NCBI RefSeq assembly: GCF_044962685.1
Contig: NZ_JBBKTX010000004.1
Coordinates: forward strand, 62,001 to 126,000
Direction: 5' to 3'
Source of the DNA: Oceanobacter antarcticus
GTDB taxonomy: Bacteria; Pseudomonadota; Gammaproteobacteria; Pseudomonadales; Oceanobacteraceae
Length of the DNA: 64,000 bases
In this document: positions 34,901-43,877 of the stretch, piece after piece
Layout of the letters: each line of letters starts with the position of its first letter
How positions within the stretch are numbered: position 1 is the stretch's first letter
Notes under the pieces: generated by a model
Databases searched by the model: none
Told to the model about the DNA's origin: nothing
Seen by the model: only the letters and a program-made list of their open reading frames with translations
Made by a program: the position numbers and the translations under genes

Positions 34901-35949
34901 GATCCACTAACAACCTTCTCGTATTTCGTAATCAGATTAACGGCGTTCTGATACAGCGCCGCACCATCCTTGCCATCATCCGTCATATCCGCAATCCAGT
35001 CGTCGGTCACTGGTTGCATCATGCGCTTCCAGTTTGCAGTTTCTTCCGGAGTCAGCGTGTAGAAAGGGTTATTTTCTGCGTGTGACGCGGCATACCCTGG
35101 CAGTTCGGCCAGATCCATTTCATGCCCCAGTCGACGCGCTTCATCGATACCCGAATTATTGTCGATCACCTTTTGCAGATCAGCAGGCAACTGCTCGTAA
35201 GCTTTTTTGTTCATAGCAAACAGAAAGAACTGGGTATACAAACCGCGCTCACCCTTGATCTCGGTATGGTTCGGTGCCAACTGCTGGATTTTCAGCGGGT
35301 TAACCACCTCAAACGGCATCACGGCAACATCCACCACTCCTTTGGACAAGGCACTAGGCAAGGCGGGTACAGGCATAAAGACCGGTGAGCCGCCCATAAT
35401 ACCGAAAGCTTCGGCCATCGCCTTGTTCGGCGCTCGCATCTTCAGGCCTTCCATATCCGCTGCGGTTTTGATCAGCTTGCTACGCGAGTGCAGAGCACCG
35501 GGGGCATGGGTATGAATGGCCAGCAGGCGTACATCGCTCAGCTCGTCCTGCATTTCAGTCTCAGCGTATTCTTGCAATGCCATACTGGTTGCTTCCGCAC
35601 TGGCAGGCATGAACGGCAGTTCAAAGGCACCGGCTTTCGGAAAACGACCCGGTGTATAACCGCCTACCGTCCAGACGATATCGGCGACGCCTTTGCGCGC
35701 CTGGTCAAACAACTGCGGAGGCTTGCCACCCAGCTGCATCGCAGGATAGATATCGATCTTGATACGACCCTGGGACTCTGCCATCACCTTGTCTGCCCAC
35801 GGCACCATCATTTTTTGATGAGTAGCGGACAACGGAGTCAGAAAGTGATGCAGTTTAAAGGTAAATTCAGGTTCAGCAGCCTGGGTGTTCAATGCAGCCA
35901 TACCTGCGACAGTAAGGCTTAGCGTCAGGAACAGGTTTTTCAATTTCAT
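34897..35949 (-). CDS. dctP: TRAP transporter substrate-binding protein (DctP), third system
   Basis: 350 residues; ATG at 35947-35949 after AAGGTG. The signal peptide ends LNTQAA-EPE. Sequence tracks the orphan at 19107-20162: MVPWADKVMAESQGRIKIDI against LVPWADKVMAESNGRIQIDI. It starts a P-Q-M operon with a separate terminator. Located between aromatic-degradation loci; an aromatic acid is the likely ligand, though C4-dicarboxylates remain possible. The 669-bp gap upstream, 35950-36618, is AT-rich and holds only the divergent promoters; no gene or repeat is clear in it. Confidence 0.88.
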   Translation of the reverse strand: MKLKNLFLTLSLTVAGMAALNTQAAEPEFTFKLHHFLTPLSATHQKMMVPWADKVMAESQGRIKIDIYPAMQLGGKPPQLFDQARKGVADIVWTVGGYTPGRFPKAGAFELPFMPASAEATSMALQEYAETEMQDELSDVRLLAIHTHAPGALHSRSKLIKTAADMEGLKMRAPNKAMAEAFGIMGGSPVFMPVPALPSALSKGVVDVAVMPFEVVNPLKIQQLAPNHTEIKGERGLYTQFFLFAMNKKAYEQLPADLQKVIDNNSGIDEARRLGHEMDLAELPGYAASHAENNPFYTLTPEETANWKRMMQPVTDDWIADMTDDGKDGAALYQNAVNLITKYEKVVSGS

Positions 35950-36618
35950 TGTTTTACACCTTGTTATTTTTATCGGTCAGACTTTGCCAGCGGCAAAATC
36001 CCCGAAGGCAAAATCATGCAACCTAGAACTGTCGGAAATTTCAACAGACTTTTTTGTATTGAAGTGATTCACCTGAATTACCGCCAGCACAGTCACTGGC
36101 CACTGGAAATCCAAGGCCGCAAAACAGCAATTAGAATCGACAACCGCAAGCTAGCATCCCAGCCGCCTTGCTGGTAATTAAATAAGCATAGGAACCATTC
36201 GTTTTTTGCATAGATACATGCTAATCCAGCTATAAAGTCACGCTCCAAGCGCCATCGCCAGATCGGTCTGATGTCCAGAAAAGCCCTGTAAAAGCAGCTT
36301 TTTTGCAACAAAAGAACTCTTCCAGCACTTGCGATAGCAATAAGAACTGCTTCACTGACTGTAGTAAATAAAATCACATTCTGCCCCAATCCTTGCTCCT
36401 TGCTATAGCATAAACAAATAGCCTACTGATGAAATTGGAATGGCAGTTTGGTAGCACGAGCAAATACGTTACAGGCATACTCCCATGCAGAAAAAGAATA
36501 CTGGCCACGCACTTCAGCGCCAGCTCAAGAATGGACCCGACAACAAGCATGTTATTTAAGTACCAGCAAGCTGATGACAATCAGAAGGACTCACTCCAAA
36601 CGGCAACAGAGGAAATCC

Positions 36619-37623
36619 ATGCCTGACGCATCGCTATCCATTTCAGCTTCCCTGGCACTGGTGCCCAGCCCTGAGCGAGTGAGCCAGCCCCGGCTGGAAT
36701 GGCGCATGGAAAATCGTGCAGGTACTGCCCTTTTTATTCGTCCGGCCGAAAGTAATCCCCTTACGGACACTCCGACACTGTTTCGAAACGACCGCAACTT
36801 GTTCGGCAAGCTAATGCTTTCCGAGCTGCATTTTGCTCACGAGACCCCACTGGTCTGCCATACCAGCGAGGACAGCTATTTTTTACTGCTGGTAATGAGC
36901 GGCAGTTGTGACTATCACACCCTGACAGGGCAACAACAACTCACCCCCGGTGCAGTGTTATTGCTGAACCCGGGTGACAAACTGCCGGTTTGTTATCAGG
37001 CGGATTGTCATGTCACGACACTATCCATTCCGCAGCAAGAGTTACTGAATGCTGCGGTTGTCATGGGCTGCGCTCATTCCAGTATGGAAATCGACTTTCT
37101 GCTCCCGGAAACCGGCGCTGTCTTGCCTGAGGCGCTTTACCATATTATTCGCTCCATGTGGGCCTCAGCGACCAGGCCCATCACCGAGACAACCCGCCAG
37201 TGCTACGAACAACTGCTGTACGATGCCCTGATGAACAGTTTTACCACTCGAGTGGTGCAACCAGGTCTGGCACAGGTCAGTAAGCACCCACAAATAGAAC
37301 AGGTGCGACATCGGGTAATACAACACATCACAGAAGACTTTGATGTCCGAGAAATTGCTGCGGCATGCAAGGTCAGTGTAAAAACACTCTACAACCTGTT
37401 TAATCGTGAGCTGGGGATCACACCCTCTGTTTTTATTCGCAATTGTAAACTCGAAGCGGCGTACGCCAATATTCAGCAGCACCCGGAACACAACATCACT
37501 CATATCGCTACACGTTACGGCTTTACCAATCTCAGCCGTTTTTCCGCCTACTACCGGGAACGCTACGGCGAATCACCGTCGGATACATTACGCAAGCGGC
37601 GCCAGCAACAGGCCACAAGCTGA
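36619..37623 (+). CDS. AraC-family regulator, PobR/PobC-like by context
   Basis: 334 residues from the ATG at 36619, which has GAGGAAATCC before it; the frame from 36448 is rejected since it adds unlike sequence. The N-terminal half is an AraC_binding_2-type ligand domain; the C-terminal HTH_18 has DVREIAAACKVSVKTLYNLF and ITHIATRYGFTNLSRFSAYY. In Pseudomonas, such a regulator controls pobA; here pobA lies 1.7 kb away beyond the porin gene on the same strand. The effector is unknown but a hydroxybenzoate is likely. It stands alone with its own terminator. Confidence 0.82.
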   Translation: MPDASLSISASLALVPSPERVSQPRLEWRMENRAGTALFIRPAESNPLTDTPTLFRNDRNLFGKLMLSELHFAHETPLVCHTSEDSYFLLLVMSGSCDYHTLTGQQQLTPGAVLLLNPGDKLPVCYQADCHVTTLSIPQQELLNAAVVMGCAHSSMEIDFLLPETGAVLPEALYHIIRSMWASATRPITETTRQCYEQLLYDALMNSFTTRVVQPGLAQVSKHPQIEQVRHRVIQHITEDFDVREIAAACKVSVKTLYNLFNRELGITPSVFIRNCKLEAAYANIQQHPEHNITHIATRYGFTNLSRFSAYYRERYGESPSDTLRKRRQQQATS

Positions 37624-37666
37624 CCTCGTCGATCATCGATAGACATCGTCCCTGAACGACAGCCAC

Positions 37667-37692
37667 AAAAAAACCGGGCGAACCCGGTTTTT
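37667..37692. terminator. Bidirectional terminator after the AraC gene
   Basis: AAACCGGG-CGAA-CCCGGTTT is a perfect stem with A and T tracts on both sides, fit for either strand. It lies 44 bp after the regulator stop. Confidence 0.9.
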
Positions 37693-37784
37693 CTTGTTGT
37701 CACAGGGAGAGCTGTCGCAACCCTGCTTGCAGAACAACAATATCAAGATCAAGCGAATCTATCAGGTACTGCCACAGTCAGGCC

Positions 37785-37812
37785 GGATAGCACACCACGA
37801 CAGGTGCTATCC
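37785..37812 (-). terminator. Hairpin downstream of the porin gene
   Basis: GGATAGCAC and GTGCTATCC form a 9-bp stem with a 10-nt loop, 14 bp after the porin stop on the minus strand. There is no strong T run, so it may protect the 3' end of the mRNA instead of terminating it. Confidence 0.55.
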
Positions 37813-37825
37813 AAACCAGGCATGA

Positions 37826-38911
37826 TCAGAACTTGTAGATTGCCATCACTTCCAGCTGCTTGCCTTTCGGACGCAGGTTCGGCAGCGTTGAGGTGTTATT
37901 CAATGTATCAACATCCTGCTTGCGGAATTCGATACCCAGATCCAGACCTTTGGTATAATTGTAGATCACGTTGGCATTCATGGCATTCAACTCACTGTCT
38001 GCCGTGTCGTCAACGCCGATGTGGGCCATACGAATAGTCGCTGTCGTCTTGGTGTCAAACTTGTATGCAACCGCTGCGGTGTAGCCGGTTTGCTGTACCA
38101 GCTCGCCATCCTGAGCATCGGAGTTTTTCGGACCACCGTAGGCACCATTCACACCAAAGCCTGAGAACACACCCAAGCCCTTACCTGTGTAGGCACTGCC
38201 GTACAGAGTCACGTCACCCAGACCCAGCTTACCGGCAAACGAAGCACCGCCACCAAAAACAGAGTTTTCACGGTCGTTATTGGAACCGTCACCCTGAGCG
38301 ACATCGCGGCCGACAGCCGCTACGGTAAAGCCAGAACCACCTTCAAAACGCTGGGTATAGGCAGCCACCATATCCGGGAAGCCAGCACCTGTGTTAACCG
38401 GATCCTGCAAGCTGATACGGATTGGACCCGAGGTGTAATGCATCACCAGGTTCGAACGGACAGTACCGCCGTTACCACTGATAGTACCCAGGCCAGGGCC
38501 CCAGAAGTTGATCTGGGCCGCGTCCATTGGTGCAGTAGCGAAGAACGCACCATTCCAAGTCTGACCAAGGGTTACCTTGTCAATTTGCATATAGGCGTGA
38601 CGCAAACGCCAATTGTAAGTAGCGGAGTTAAAATAACCACCGTAGAAGTCACCTTCGATAAAGGTAGAGATCTTGTGGCCATCGACTTCACGTTCGGTCT
38701 TGAAGTTCAAACGAGACTGACGGGCGGTCGCATCAAAAGTGTTAGTTACGCCGTTGGCTGCATCAGCATCCGGACGATTGAATACGCCCTCGGCCTTGAT
38801 GTAGCCACCCACGCTGTATTTGACGCCATTCATTTCAGCGACCTGACCTGCACCAGCAGCTGATGCAAGAACGGATGATGCAATGGCCAGAGCCAGTGTA
38901 TGCTTCTTCAT
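37826..38911 (-). CDS. DcaP-like trimeric outer-membrane porin
   Basis: 361 residues. A signal peptide ends ASAAGA-GQV. The mature N-terminus (VKYSVGGYIKAEGVFNR) and repeated amphipathic strands with final Phe (LEVMAIYKF) are typical of DcaP-like porins, which admit dicarboxylates and aromatic acids. It is divergent from pobA across a 452-bp regulatory gap containing a strong inverted repeat, so it likely brings 4-hydroxybenzoate or a relative through the outer membrane. Highly expressed porins often have such 3' hairpins. Confidence 0.85.
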   Translation of the reverse strand: MKKHTLALAIASSVLASAAGAGQVAEMNGVKYSVGGYIKAEGVFNRPDADAANGVTNTFDATARQSRLNFKTEREVDGHKISTFIEGDFYGGYFNSATYNWRLRHAYMQIDKVTLGQTWNGAFFATAPMDAAQINFWGPGLGTISGNGGTVRSNLVMHYTSGPIRISLQDPVNTGAGFPDMVAAYTQRFEGGSGFTVAAVGRDVAQGDGSNNDRENSVFGGGASFAGKLGLGDVTLYGSAYTGKGLGVFSGFGVNGAYGGPKNSDAQDGELVQQTGYTAAVAYKFDTKTTATIRMAHIGVDDTADSELNAMNANVIYNYTKGLDLGIEFRKQDVDTLNNTSTLPNLRPKGKQLEVMAIYKF

Positions 38912-39058
38912 TTTTACGCCTTTTTATTTATTGTTTTGGTCTTATAACAGTAGTCCAACGGTTGCTCTCCTGTGAAACGACCGCCGGTTAATTCAGCCAC
39001 ACAAGTGTCGTACAGCACCAGAAGAAAGGCTGTACATATATTGAAAACGACATACGCT

Positions 39059-39089
39059 ATGTGTAAAAATCCATAGAATTGTTACACAT
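39059..39089. promoter_or_regulatory. Inverted repeat, proposed operator between porin and pobA
   Basis: ATGTGTAA and TTACACAT form a perfect 8-bp inverted repeat separated by 15 nt, midway between the divergent genes. A smaller hairpin GCCTGTT-GCAA-AACAGGC lies at 39209-39226. The rest of 38912-39363 holds only the divergent promoters. Protein identity is not readable; the AraC regulator at 36.6 kb is a candidate. Confidence 0.5.
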
Positions 39090-39363
39090 TTCCATAACTT
39101 TTTGAGATACCAGAGATTTATCCCGTCGATTCATGGTCACAGCTGGTTGCTTTTTGTTCAACAACAACCCAGCACCTGTTCGCACTATTTCTTCCCACCT
39201 CGGCAGATGCCTGTTGCAAAACAGGCGGGCAGCTATCCACACCTAGCTGACTATTTATCCTTTGCAGAAAAAGTACCAGCGATAGCCGCTATCCTCCATT
39301 CAGAATCAGATCGAATTTGCTCATCATGGAATGGATACCAGACACCACTCAGCCGAGGCAAAC

Positions 39364-40581
39364 ATGAAAACTATAACAACTCAGGTAGCCATTATTGGTT
39401 CAGGCCCATCCGGCTTGCTGCTAGGTCAGCTGCTGAACACACAGGGTATTTCCAACGTTATTCTGGATCGCGTCGACGGCGACTATATTCTGGGCCGAAT
39501 CCGCGCCGGTATTCTGGAACAGGGTTTTGTTGATCTGGCGCGAGAAGCCGGTGTAGCGGAGCGGATGGACAACGAAGGCCATGTACACGAAGGTTTCGAA
39601 CTGTCGATGAACGGTGAACGTACCCGCATCGACCTGAAAACACTGACCGGTGGCGACACCGTCATGTGTTATGGCCAGGTCGAAATCACCCGCGACCTGA
39701 TGGATGCGCGTCAGGCAGCTGAACTGCCAACCTATTACAACGCTGAAAAAGTAACCCCGCATGAGGTTAAGAGCGACAAACCCTACGTCACGTTTGTCCA
39801 CGACGGTGAAGAATACCGCCTCGACTGCGACTACGTTGCTGGCTGCGACGGCTTCCACGGCGTGTCGCGCCAGACCATTCCTGCCGAGATCCGCACCGAA
39901 CACGAACGGGTGTATCCATTCGGCTGGCTCGGCTTTATGGCCGATGTACCACCCTGCAACCACGAATTGATTTATGCCATGAGCGATCATGGTTTTGCCC
40001 TGGCGAGCCAGCGTTCTGCCACCCGCTCACGCTACTACTTGCAGGTGCCATTAACCGACAAAATCGAAGACTGGAGCGATGAACGTTTCTGGGATGAGCT
40101 GAAAAAGCGTCTGCCAGCGGACGTAGCGGCCACCATGGAGACCGGCCCGAGCATCGAAAAAAGCATCGCCCCCCTGCGTTCGTTCGTTTGTGAACCCATG
40201 CAATATGGCAACCTGTTTCTGGTCGGCGATGCCGCCCACATTGTGCCGCCAACCGGAGCCAAAGGCCTGAACCTGGCGGCCTCGGATGTCGCGACGCTCT
40301 TCAAGATCATGACCCGCGTTTACAAGGAAGGCGATAAGGAGTGTATCAGCCAGTACTCTGACATTGCCCTGCGTCGAGTGTGGAACGGTGAGCGTTTCAG
40401 CTGGTGGATGACCAGCATGATGCACGACTTTGGCGACGACCTCTCCGGCGGTAACAACATGGAACCGCTGATGTACAAACGTTTTATGGAATCCGAATTG
40501 AACTACTATCTGGGTTCCGAGAACGGCCGCAAAGTCATTGCCGAGCAATACGTCGGCCTGCCTTACGAAGATCTGAAGTAA
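39364..40581 (+). CDS. pobA: 4-Hydroxybenzoate 3-monooxygenase
   Basis: 405 residues from the ATG at 39364, preceded by GAGG; the frame from 39331 has no ribosome site. FAD fingerprint GSGPSGLLLGQLL near residue 11, GCDGFHGVSRQTIP near 160, and the GD motif LFLVGDAAHIVPPTGAKGLN near 285, with FGWLGFMADVPP in the substrate domain. It uses NADPH and O2 to turn 4-hydroxybenzoate into protocatechuate. No protocatechuate ring-cleavage genes lie in the window. Monocistronic, with a strong terminator. Confidence 0.95.
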   Translation: MKTITTQVAIIGSGPSGLLLGQLLNTQGISNVILDRVDGDYILGRIRAGILEQGFVDLAREAGVAERMDNEGHVHEGFELSMNGERTRIDLKTLTGGDTVMCYGQVEITRDLMDARQAAELPTYYNAEKVTPHEVKSDKPYVTFVHDGEEYRLDCDYVAGCDGFHGVSRQTIPAEIRTEHERVYPFGWLGFMADVPPCNHELIYAMSDHGFALASQRSATRSRYYLQVPLTDKIEDWSDERFWDELKKRLPADVAATMETGPSIEKSIAPLRSFVCEPMQYGNLFLVGDAAHIVPPTGAKGLNLAASDVATLFKIMTRVYKEGDKECISQYSDIALRRVWNGERFSWWMTSMMHDFGDDLSGGNNMEPLMYKRFMESELNYYLGSENGRKVIAEQYVGLPYEDLK

Positions 40582-40617
40582 CTGCATGAGTCCGAAATAG
40601 CCGCAACCACAGGTAAA

Positions 40618-40651
40618 CAAGAAGCAGGTTTGGCCTGCTTCTTGTTTTTTT
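40618..40651 (+). terminator. Terminator of pobA
   Basis: CAAGAAGCAGG-TTTGG-CCTGCTTCTTG forms an 11-bp stem followed by seven T. It lies 36 bp after the stop codon and also separates pobA from the convergent fumC operon. Confidence 0.95.
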
Positions 40652-40699
40652 AAAGGCTCTTATTCTCAACGGTATTGCAGCGGAAATGGTCAGCGGCGA

Positions 40700-41149
40700 T
40701 TAGTGCCAGACCGGAGCGGCAAAAAAAGACCCCAAATGTGGCCGCATGCGGCATAATCGCTGCTCCAGCACGGGCCATTCCAGCAACAGCAGATCTCTTG
40801 CCAAAGACACATTCACACGCTGGGTTGGTGTGCTAGCCTCGTGCAGATGGGCCGCGACCAGTTCAGCACAGCGGCTCAATTTGACCAGTGCCATTTCGGC
40901 TCGTCCCGCTTCCAGGTACGCATCCACCAGGTTCAGTAACGGTGTAACCACCGCCAGTAATGACTGCTCTGACAAGCGTTCAGGGCCAGCGTCAAGTTCG
41001 GCGTAACCAAGATTTAATGCCTGATGAAAGTCGTCGCAAGCTTGCTGCGGATTCCCGGACAGTAATGCTCTGCGCCCGGATTCAATCCAGTCCCACCAGC
41101 CAGCCGGCATGTCCAACCCGGCCAGGTAATAGCGGGATACCCTAGCCAT
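40700..41149 (-). CDS. OrfX-like protein of the fagA-fumC operon
   Basis: 149 residues from the second of two adjacent ATGs (41149), which sits five bases after GGAGG; the ATG at 41152 is also possible. Mostly helical with TPR-like pairs (RRALLSGNPQQACDDFHQALNLGYAELD near residue 27, then LLNLVDAYLEAGRAEMALVKLSRC). Placed third after fagA and fumC, it corresponds to the orfX gene of the Pseudomonas fagA-fumC-orfX-sodA operon. Function unknown. sodA does not follow; the strand ends at the pobA terminator. Confidence 0.65.
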   Translation of the reverse strand: MARVSRYYLAGLDMPAGWWDWIESGRRALLSGNPQQACDDFHQALNLGYAELDAGPERLSEQSLLAVVTPLLNLVDAYLEAGRAEMALVKLSRCAELVAAHLHEASTPTQRVNVSLARDLLLLEWPVLEQRLCRMRPHLGSFFAAPVWH

Positions 41150-41174
41150 CATGTCCTCCCGTGGTGAGAGACAA

Positions 41175-42551
41175 TCAGATGCCTCCTTGTGTCAACTTGG
41201 CCGGATCGAGCAAGCGTTCCAGCTCCTCGCGTGAGAGATTGGTTCGCTCATCCGCAACATCCAGTACCGGTCGTTTTTCCTGATAGGCTTGTTTGGCAAT
41301 GTCGGCCGCTTTCATGTAACCCACTATCGGATTCAACGCCGTTACCAAAATCGGATTACGCGCCAGTGCCTGCTGCAAGTTGGCTTCATTGACCGTAAAA
41401 GTGGCGATGGCCTTGTCGGCCAACAACTGTGATGCGTTGGTCGCCAGCTCAATGCTGCCCAACAAATTAAACGCAATCAGCGGCAACATCACATTCAGCT
41501 CAAAATTGCCTGACTGGCCACCGATGGTGATCGCGGTATCGTTACCGATGATCTGCGCCGCGACCATAGCCGTTGCTTCCGGTATCACCGGATTTACCTT
41601 GCCAGGCATGATCGATGATCCCGGTTGCAAGGCTTCCAGCTCAATTTCGCCTAATCCCGCCAGAGGGCCAGAATTCATCCAGCGTAAATCATTAGCGATT
41701 TTCATTAGGGCCACTGCCAGGGTTTTTAACGACCCCGAGGTTTGCACCGCCACATCTTGAGAGCTGATCAGCATAAACAGATCCGGGCCAGGCTGAAACG
41801 GCAAGCCGGTCAGCTTGCTCAACTCATGATTAAACAACTCGGCAAATTCCGGGTGGGCATTAATCCCGGTACCCACCGCCGTGCCACCTTGAGCCAGGCG
41901 TAATAACTGGGTCAGCTGATGATCCAGATTCTTGCGACAACTGCGAATTTGCTCAGCCCAGGCTCCCAGACTCTGGCTCAGACGGATGGGCATGGCGTCC
42001 ATCAGATGAGTACGTCCGGTTTTGATACAACCGTCCACGGTGGTGGCCTTTTCTCGAATCACCCGCTGCAGGTGATCCAGCGCCGGGATCAATTCGTCAC
42101 TGAGAGTCACCGCCGCACTGATGTGGATGGTGCTCGGAATAATATCGTTGCTGCTTTGCCCGCAGTTAACGTGGTCGTTGGCACTCACTTCCCGCCCCAG
42201 TGATCGGCTGGCGAGGGTCGCAATGACTTCGTTGGCGTTCATATTGGTACTGGTGCCCGAGCCAGTCTGGAACACATCCACCGGGAAGTGCGTCATCAAG
42301 TCATCATCTGCCAGCAATTGATCAACGGCCGCGACTATCGCTTCTGCCACCTCAGTTTCCAGCATACCCAACTGACTATTGGCTCTGGCGGCAGCCGACT
42401 TGGCCAGCAGCAAAGAAATCACAAAGGGTGCAGGCAGGCTGCGGCCACTGATCGGGAAGTTATTGATTGCCCGCTGGGTCTGCGCTCCCCAAAGTGCCTC
42501 TTCCGGCACTTGCAATTCACCCATACTGTCTTTAACGGTACGAAAACTCAT
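41175..42551 (-). CDS. fumC: Fumarate hydratase class II, iron-independent
   Basis: 458 residues. GSSIMPGKVNP near residue 318 is the fumarase/aspartase signature; TGSGTSTNMNANEVIA near 97 and HVNCGQSSNDIIPS near 130 are the substrate loops. It hydrates fumarate to malate without an iron-sulfur cluster, which explains its place in an iron-starvation operon behind a Fur box. It lies 25 bp from the orfX-like gene and 60 bp after fagA. Confidence 0.95.
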   Translation of the reverse strand: MSFRTVKDSMGELQVPEEALWGAQTQRAINNFPISGRSLPAPFVISLLLAKSAAARANSQLGMLETEVAEAIVAAVDQLLADDDLMTHFPVDVFQTGSGTSTNMNANEVIATLASRSLGREVSANDHVNCGQSSNDIIPSTIHISAAVTLSDELIPALDHLQRVIREKATTVDGCIKTGRTHLMDAMPIRLSQSLGAWAEQIRSCRKNLDHQLTQLLRLAQGGTAVGTGINAHPEFAELFNHELSKLTGLPFQPGPDLFMLISSQDVAVQTSGSLKTLAVALMKIANDLRWMNSGPLAGLGEIELEALQPGSSIMPGKVNPVIPEATAMVAAQIIGNDTAITIGGQSGNFELNVMLPLIAFNLLGSIELATNASQLLADKAIATFTVNEANLQQALARNPILVTALNPIVGYMKAADIAKQAYQEKRPVLDVADERTNLSREELERLLDPAKLTQGGI

Positions 42552-42611
42552 GCTGTTCTCCTCTGCTTATGGCTCGACTAATCAGGCTTCGCTGACGGAT
42601 GACATTACCCG

Positions 42612-42983
42612 TCAACCCGCCGAATACTCCAGGCTATAACTGGCAATCGTACGTAACTGCCACTGCAACCGATTCACCGAACGGCGCTGATGTGGCTTGG
42701 TCGCAATCGACGACAGGCCATTCAACGGATGATGGCTGTAATCCATACACAGCTGCCTCCAGCTCTCTGGCACCAGTTCATCAGCAATGGCTTCCAGTAA
42801 CAAATCGTACTCACGCCGGTAGATCCGCCGTCTGACACAGTTGCAGCTACGCGGAAAAACCAGCTCTTCCAGCACCAGCCAACGCTGAATACAGTGTGGG
42901 CTATCGGGTTGCTCTCCATATCGCACGGCATGGCGCATAGCGATCAGATCCAGGTAGTTATCCATTGCTTGTTGACTGGCCAT
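42612..42983 (-). CDS. fagA: FagA-like protein, first gene of the Fur-controlled fumC operon
   Basis: 123 residues from the ATG at 42981-42983, seven bases after AGGAG; the frame to 43079 enters the promoter. Contains LVFPRSCNCVRRRIYRREYDLLLEAI near residues 38-62, then a helical C-terminal part. Small, basic, next to fumC and behind a Fur box, as for the Fur-associated gene fagA in Pseudomonas. Its function is unknown. Confidence 0.7.
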   Translation of the reverse strand: MASQQAMDNYLDLIAMRHAVRYGEQPDSPHCIQRWLVLEELVFPRSCNCVRRRIYRREYDLLLEAIADELVPESWRQLCMDYSHHPLNGLSSIATKPHQRRSVNRLQWQLRTIASYSLEYSAG

Positions 42984-43118
42984 TACGTGCTCCTGTAGCG
43001 GGTTCGGACAGATGTCCGCTGGTGAGTTCCCTTGCCCAACGGCAGTCCAGTGACAGTTTAACGGCAGCAGGATTGGCAAACAGGAACAAAGAATGATGAA
43101 TCCATGGTTGATTTATTA

Positions 43119-43139
43119 ATGATAATGATTAGCATTTAA
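43119..43139. promoter_or_regulatory. Fur box between fagA-fumC and the flavodoxin gene
   Basis: ATGATAATGATTAGCATTTAA gives overlapping GATAAT/GATTAG/CATTTA hexamers of the Fur consensus (GATAATGATAATCATTATC). It is 136 bp upstream of fagA and 67 bp upstream of the flavodoxin, so iron limitation should derepress both. Confidence 0.8.
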
Positions 43140-43205
43140 TAAAACGTCAACCCAATATCCATCATCGGACTATCAAAGTTCTGAATCTGCAGCGAGAAAG
43201 CCACT

Positions 43206-43766
43206 ATGAGCAACCACACGATCCGCACCGGTATTATTTTCGGTACCGACACCGGCAACACGGAAGACATTGCCAACCGCATTTCCGAACAGCTCAAGCA
43301 ATATGATATCGAGGCCGACATTCACAACATCAGCGACACCAGCCCGGAGCAGTTCAGCCACTACGATTTATTGATTCTGGGGATTCCCACCTGGGATTTT
43401 GGCGGTATTCAAGGCGACTGGGACGATTTTGAAAGCGCTTTGCAACCGCTGGATTTAACTCGGCAAGTGATTGCGCTCTACGGACTTGGCGACCAATTTG
43501 GCTACGGTGACTATTTTGTGGATGCCATGGGCTGGCTGTACAATCATTTGAAGCACTCTGGCGCTCAGTTTGTGGGTTACTGGCCCACCAGTGGCTATGA
43601 ATTTGATGCCTCGCTGGCGACGCTGGAAGACGGCAGGTTGTTCTGCGGACTGGCGATTGATGAAGACCAGCAATTCGAACTCACCGACGAGCGGGTTAAT
43701 CGTTGGGTCAGTCAGATTGTGAGCGAACACCGTCAATGGGCTGATGATATGGCCGAAGCCGGATAA
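43206..43766 (+). CDS. Long-chain flavodoxin
   Basis: 186 residues. FMN phosphate loop FGTDTGNTEDIANRI near residue 12; the WDFGGIQGDWDDFE loop near 65 and LGDQFGYGDYFVDAMG near 98 mark the long-chain FldA/FldB group. It replaces ferredoxin as electron carrier when iron is short, which fits the Fur box upstream. A hairpin follows at 43797. FldA or FldB assignment is not made. Confidence 0.9.
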   Translation: MSNHTIRTGIIFGTDTGNTEDIANRISEQLKQYDIEADIHNISDTSPEQFSHYDLLILGIPTWDFGGIQGDWDDFESALQPLDLTRQVIALYGLGDQFGYGDYFVDAMGWLYNHLKHSGAQFVGYWPTSGYEFDASLATLEDGRLFCGLAIDEDQQFELTDERVNRWVSQIVSEHRQWADDMAEAG

Positions 43767-43796
43767 GCAGCAGGCTGAACAGACCCTAATAGCGAG

Positions 43797-43824
43797 CCAG
43801 AGGGGAAATTTCTTCCCCTGCTGG
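43797..43824. terminator. Hairpin between flavodoxin and the di-haem protein
   Basis: AGGGGAA-ATTTC-TTCCCCT with outer CCAG/CTGG pairing; lies between convergent genes. The T tract is short, so it could serve both strands weakly. Confidence 0.6.
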
Positions 43825-43877
43825 CGACCCATTTGCTGTCCCGTCTCAGTGCTCTCCCGGTGCTCACTTGTGACCGG

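Noticed and set aside
36093..36389. 98-codon minus-strand frame between dctP and the AraC gene
   Set aside because: No motif, no ribosome site and no partner; the region looks like a long AT-rich promoter gap.
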